Below, piece after piece: positions 63,465 to 64,000 of a stretch of 64,000 nucleotides of DNA. A program made the translations under genes and the position numbers. The number at the start of each line of letters is the position of its first letter. Positions within the stretch are counted from its first letter, which is position 1. The DNA comes from Euonymus europaeus (Eukaryota; Streptophyta; Magnoliopsida; Celastrales; Celastraceae), in contig OY756962.1 in assembly GCA_963580455.1 (NCBI GenBank), positions 16,014,001 to 16,078,000 of the forward strand. Direction: 5' to 3'. Below the pieces are notes generated by a model. It ran no database searches and had not been told where the DNA came from. It was given only the letters and a program-made list of their open reading frames with translations.

Positions 63465-64000
63465 ATGCCAAAAAATGAACTTTTTACGACAGATGGACAA
63501 AACCGTTTAAAGCTCCTCCATAGAGAGAATTGAGATACTTCGAACCATCAAAGTTGCTCGGTGTACACATTTTATTGTTCTTCCATGTCAAATTTTACGA
63601 GTATAAGCTTCCAAGATTATTTTGTTGCCAAAACACCAACTATTTATCACAAATGGACAAAACCGTTAAAAGCTCCTCCAAAGAGAGAGTTGAGCAAATT
63701 CGGACCAACAAAGTTTCTCGGGATACACTTGTTATTGTTCTTCTATGTCAAATTTTACGAGTATAAACTTCCTAGATTATTTCGATGTTAAAACACCATC
63801 TTTCTTTGACAAATGGACAAAAACGTTAAAAGCTCCTCCATAGAGATAGTTGAGCAACTTCGGACCATCAAAGTTGCTCGGTGTACACTTTTTATTGTTA
63901 TTCTATGTCAAATTTTATGAGTATAAGCTTCCAAGATTATTTCGATTCTAAATCACCAACTTTCTATGAGAAATGGACAAAATCGTTAAAATCTCCTACA
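63465..64000. repeat. Copy of 59305-59840 at 4,160-bp offset
   Basis: The final 535 bp repeats 59305-59840 with about one visible difference (TTCGAACC at about 63539 against TTCGGACC). Shared rare variants are GAGAATTGAG, CCAAAGAGAGAG, CACTTGTTATTG, AAAAACGTTAAAAG, GAGATAGTTGAG and GATTCTAAATC. It begins inside a chimeric monomer and continues past the window edge. Confidence 0.85.

Larger units (their letters stand above)
31963..64000. repeat. 160-bp satellite array, right block
   Basis: The same satellite continues in the same orientation and in register after the LTR, for about 200 monomers to the end of the window. Composition differs from the left block. T4 and the T3 variant ATGTTAAAACACCATC become common, with upstream text CGGGATACAC instead of CGGTGTACAC. 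The order T2-T4-T3-T1 forms a 640-bp tetramer that recurs through much of 43-64 kb. The GTGTGGAGC variant of the left block thins out and is essentially absent beyond about 51 kb. The last 14 kb contains large near-identical duplications. No gene is present. Confidence 0.98.

Noticed and set aside
32230..63791. The same class of open frames in the right array, and a few on the minus strand (for example 36247-36462, 40247-40462, 42807-43022)
   Set aside because: They have the same cause. The peptides change wherever monomer types change, which shows DNA-level repetition and not protein conservation.
1..64000. CRISPR array
   Set aside because: The repeats are contiguous 160-bp monomers without unique spacers, and there are no cas genes. 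The scale and sequence fit eukaryotic satellite DNA.
1..64000. Mammalian-type CENP-B box in the monomer
   Set aside because: TTCGGACCA in the dyad recalls the start of the box, but the required CGGG at the right spacing is missing. The LTR context also suggests a plant.
1..64000. Telomeric or interstitial telomere repeats
   Set aside because: No runs of TTTAGGG, TTAGGG or their complements were seen.
1..64000. 5S rDNA or other tandem RNA gene array
   Set aside because: The monomer lacks a recognisable 5S gene, internal control boxes or a terminating T run at a gene end. It does not resemble tRNA or rRNA.

Overview
The window is almost entirely one tandem satellite DNA array. It is AT-rich, has a strict basic period of about 160 bp, and runs off both ends of the window. 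About 61.8 kb of the 64 kb is satellite, which is roughly 386 monomers (about 186 left and 200 right of one interruption). All monomers are in the same orientation. The interruption, at 29798-31957, is a 2,160-bp element that starts TGTG and ends CACA-like (GCCACA). It has imperfect terminal inverted repeats and is flanked by a perfect 5-bp direct repeat (ATACG). I read it as a solo LTR of a plant LTR retrotransposon, most likely Ty3/gypsy. The monomer length, the multi-kilobase homogenised arrays and the LTR insertion point to a plant nuclear genome, in a centromeric, pericentromeric or subtelomeric heterochromatin block. I cannot name the species. No protein-coding gene, tRNA, rRNA or CRISPR array is supported.

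Monomer anatomy: a conserved backbone carries an AAGCTT hexamer, a T-rich tract, an A-rich block (AAATGGACAAAACCGTTAAA) and a 28-bp dyad (GAGCAACTT, 10-nt spacer, AAGTTGCTC). A variable window of about 26 bp defines four main monomer types: T1 ATTCCAAATCACCAAC, T2 ATGCCAAAAAACGAAC or ATGCCAAAAAATGAAC, T3 ATGCTAAAACACCATC or ATGTTAAAACACCATC, and T4 ATGCCAAAACACCAAC. The types are ordered, not random, so the array has higher-order repeats (HORs).

Layout: 1-4.3 kb holds mixed T1/T2/T3 monomers. 4.3-5.6 kb holds near-identical 320-bp T2/T1 dimers. 6-20.3 kb is a nested HOR with offsets of about 3,518 and 6,079 bp. 20.3-29.8 kb holds re-copied segments of the first 5 kb and a 4.8-kb-offset duplication. 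The solo LTR follows at 29.8-31.96 kb. 32-32.9 kb copies sequence also present near 6.8-7.2 kb. 33.8-43.3 kb is a stretch in exact 160-bp register with HOR offsets of 1,920 and 2,080 bp. 43.3-50 kb is a looser T2-T4-T3-T1 tetramer region. 50.6-64 kb is a recently amplified zone with large near-identical blocks (offsets 2,717, 2,239, 2,560, 1,120 and 4,160 bp).

Nothing here works as a set of genes. The biology is structural: unequal exchange and segmental amplification in nearly whole-monomer steps, one retrotransposon insertion followed by LTR-LTR recombination, and a periodic dyad that is intact in some monomer types and broken in others. All offsets were read by eye from matching text and should be taken as good to a few bases.
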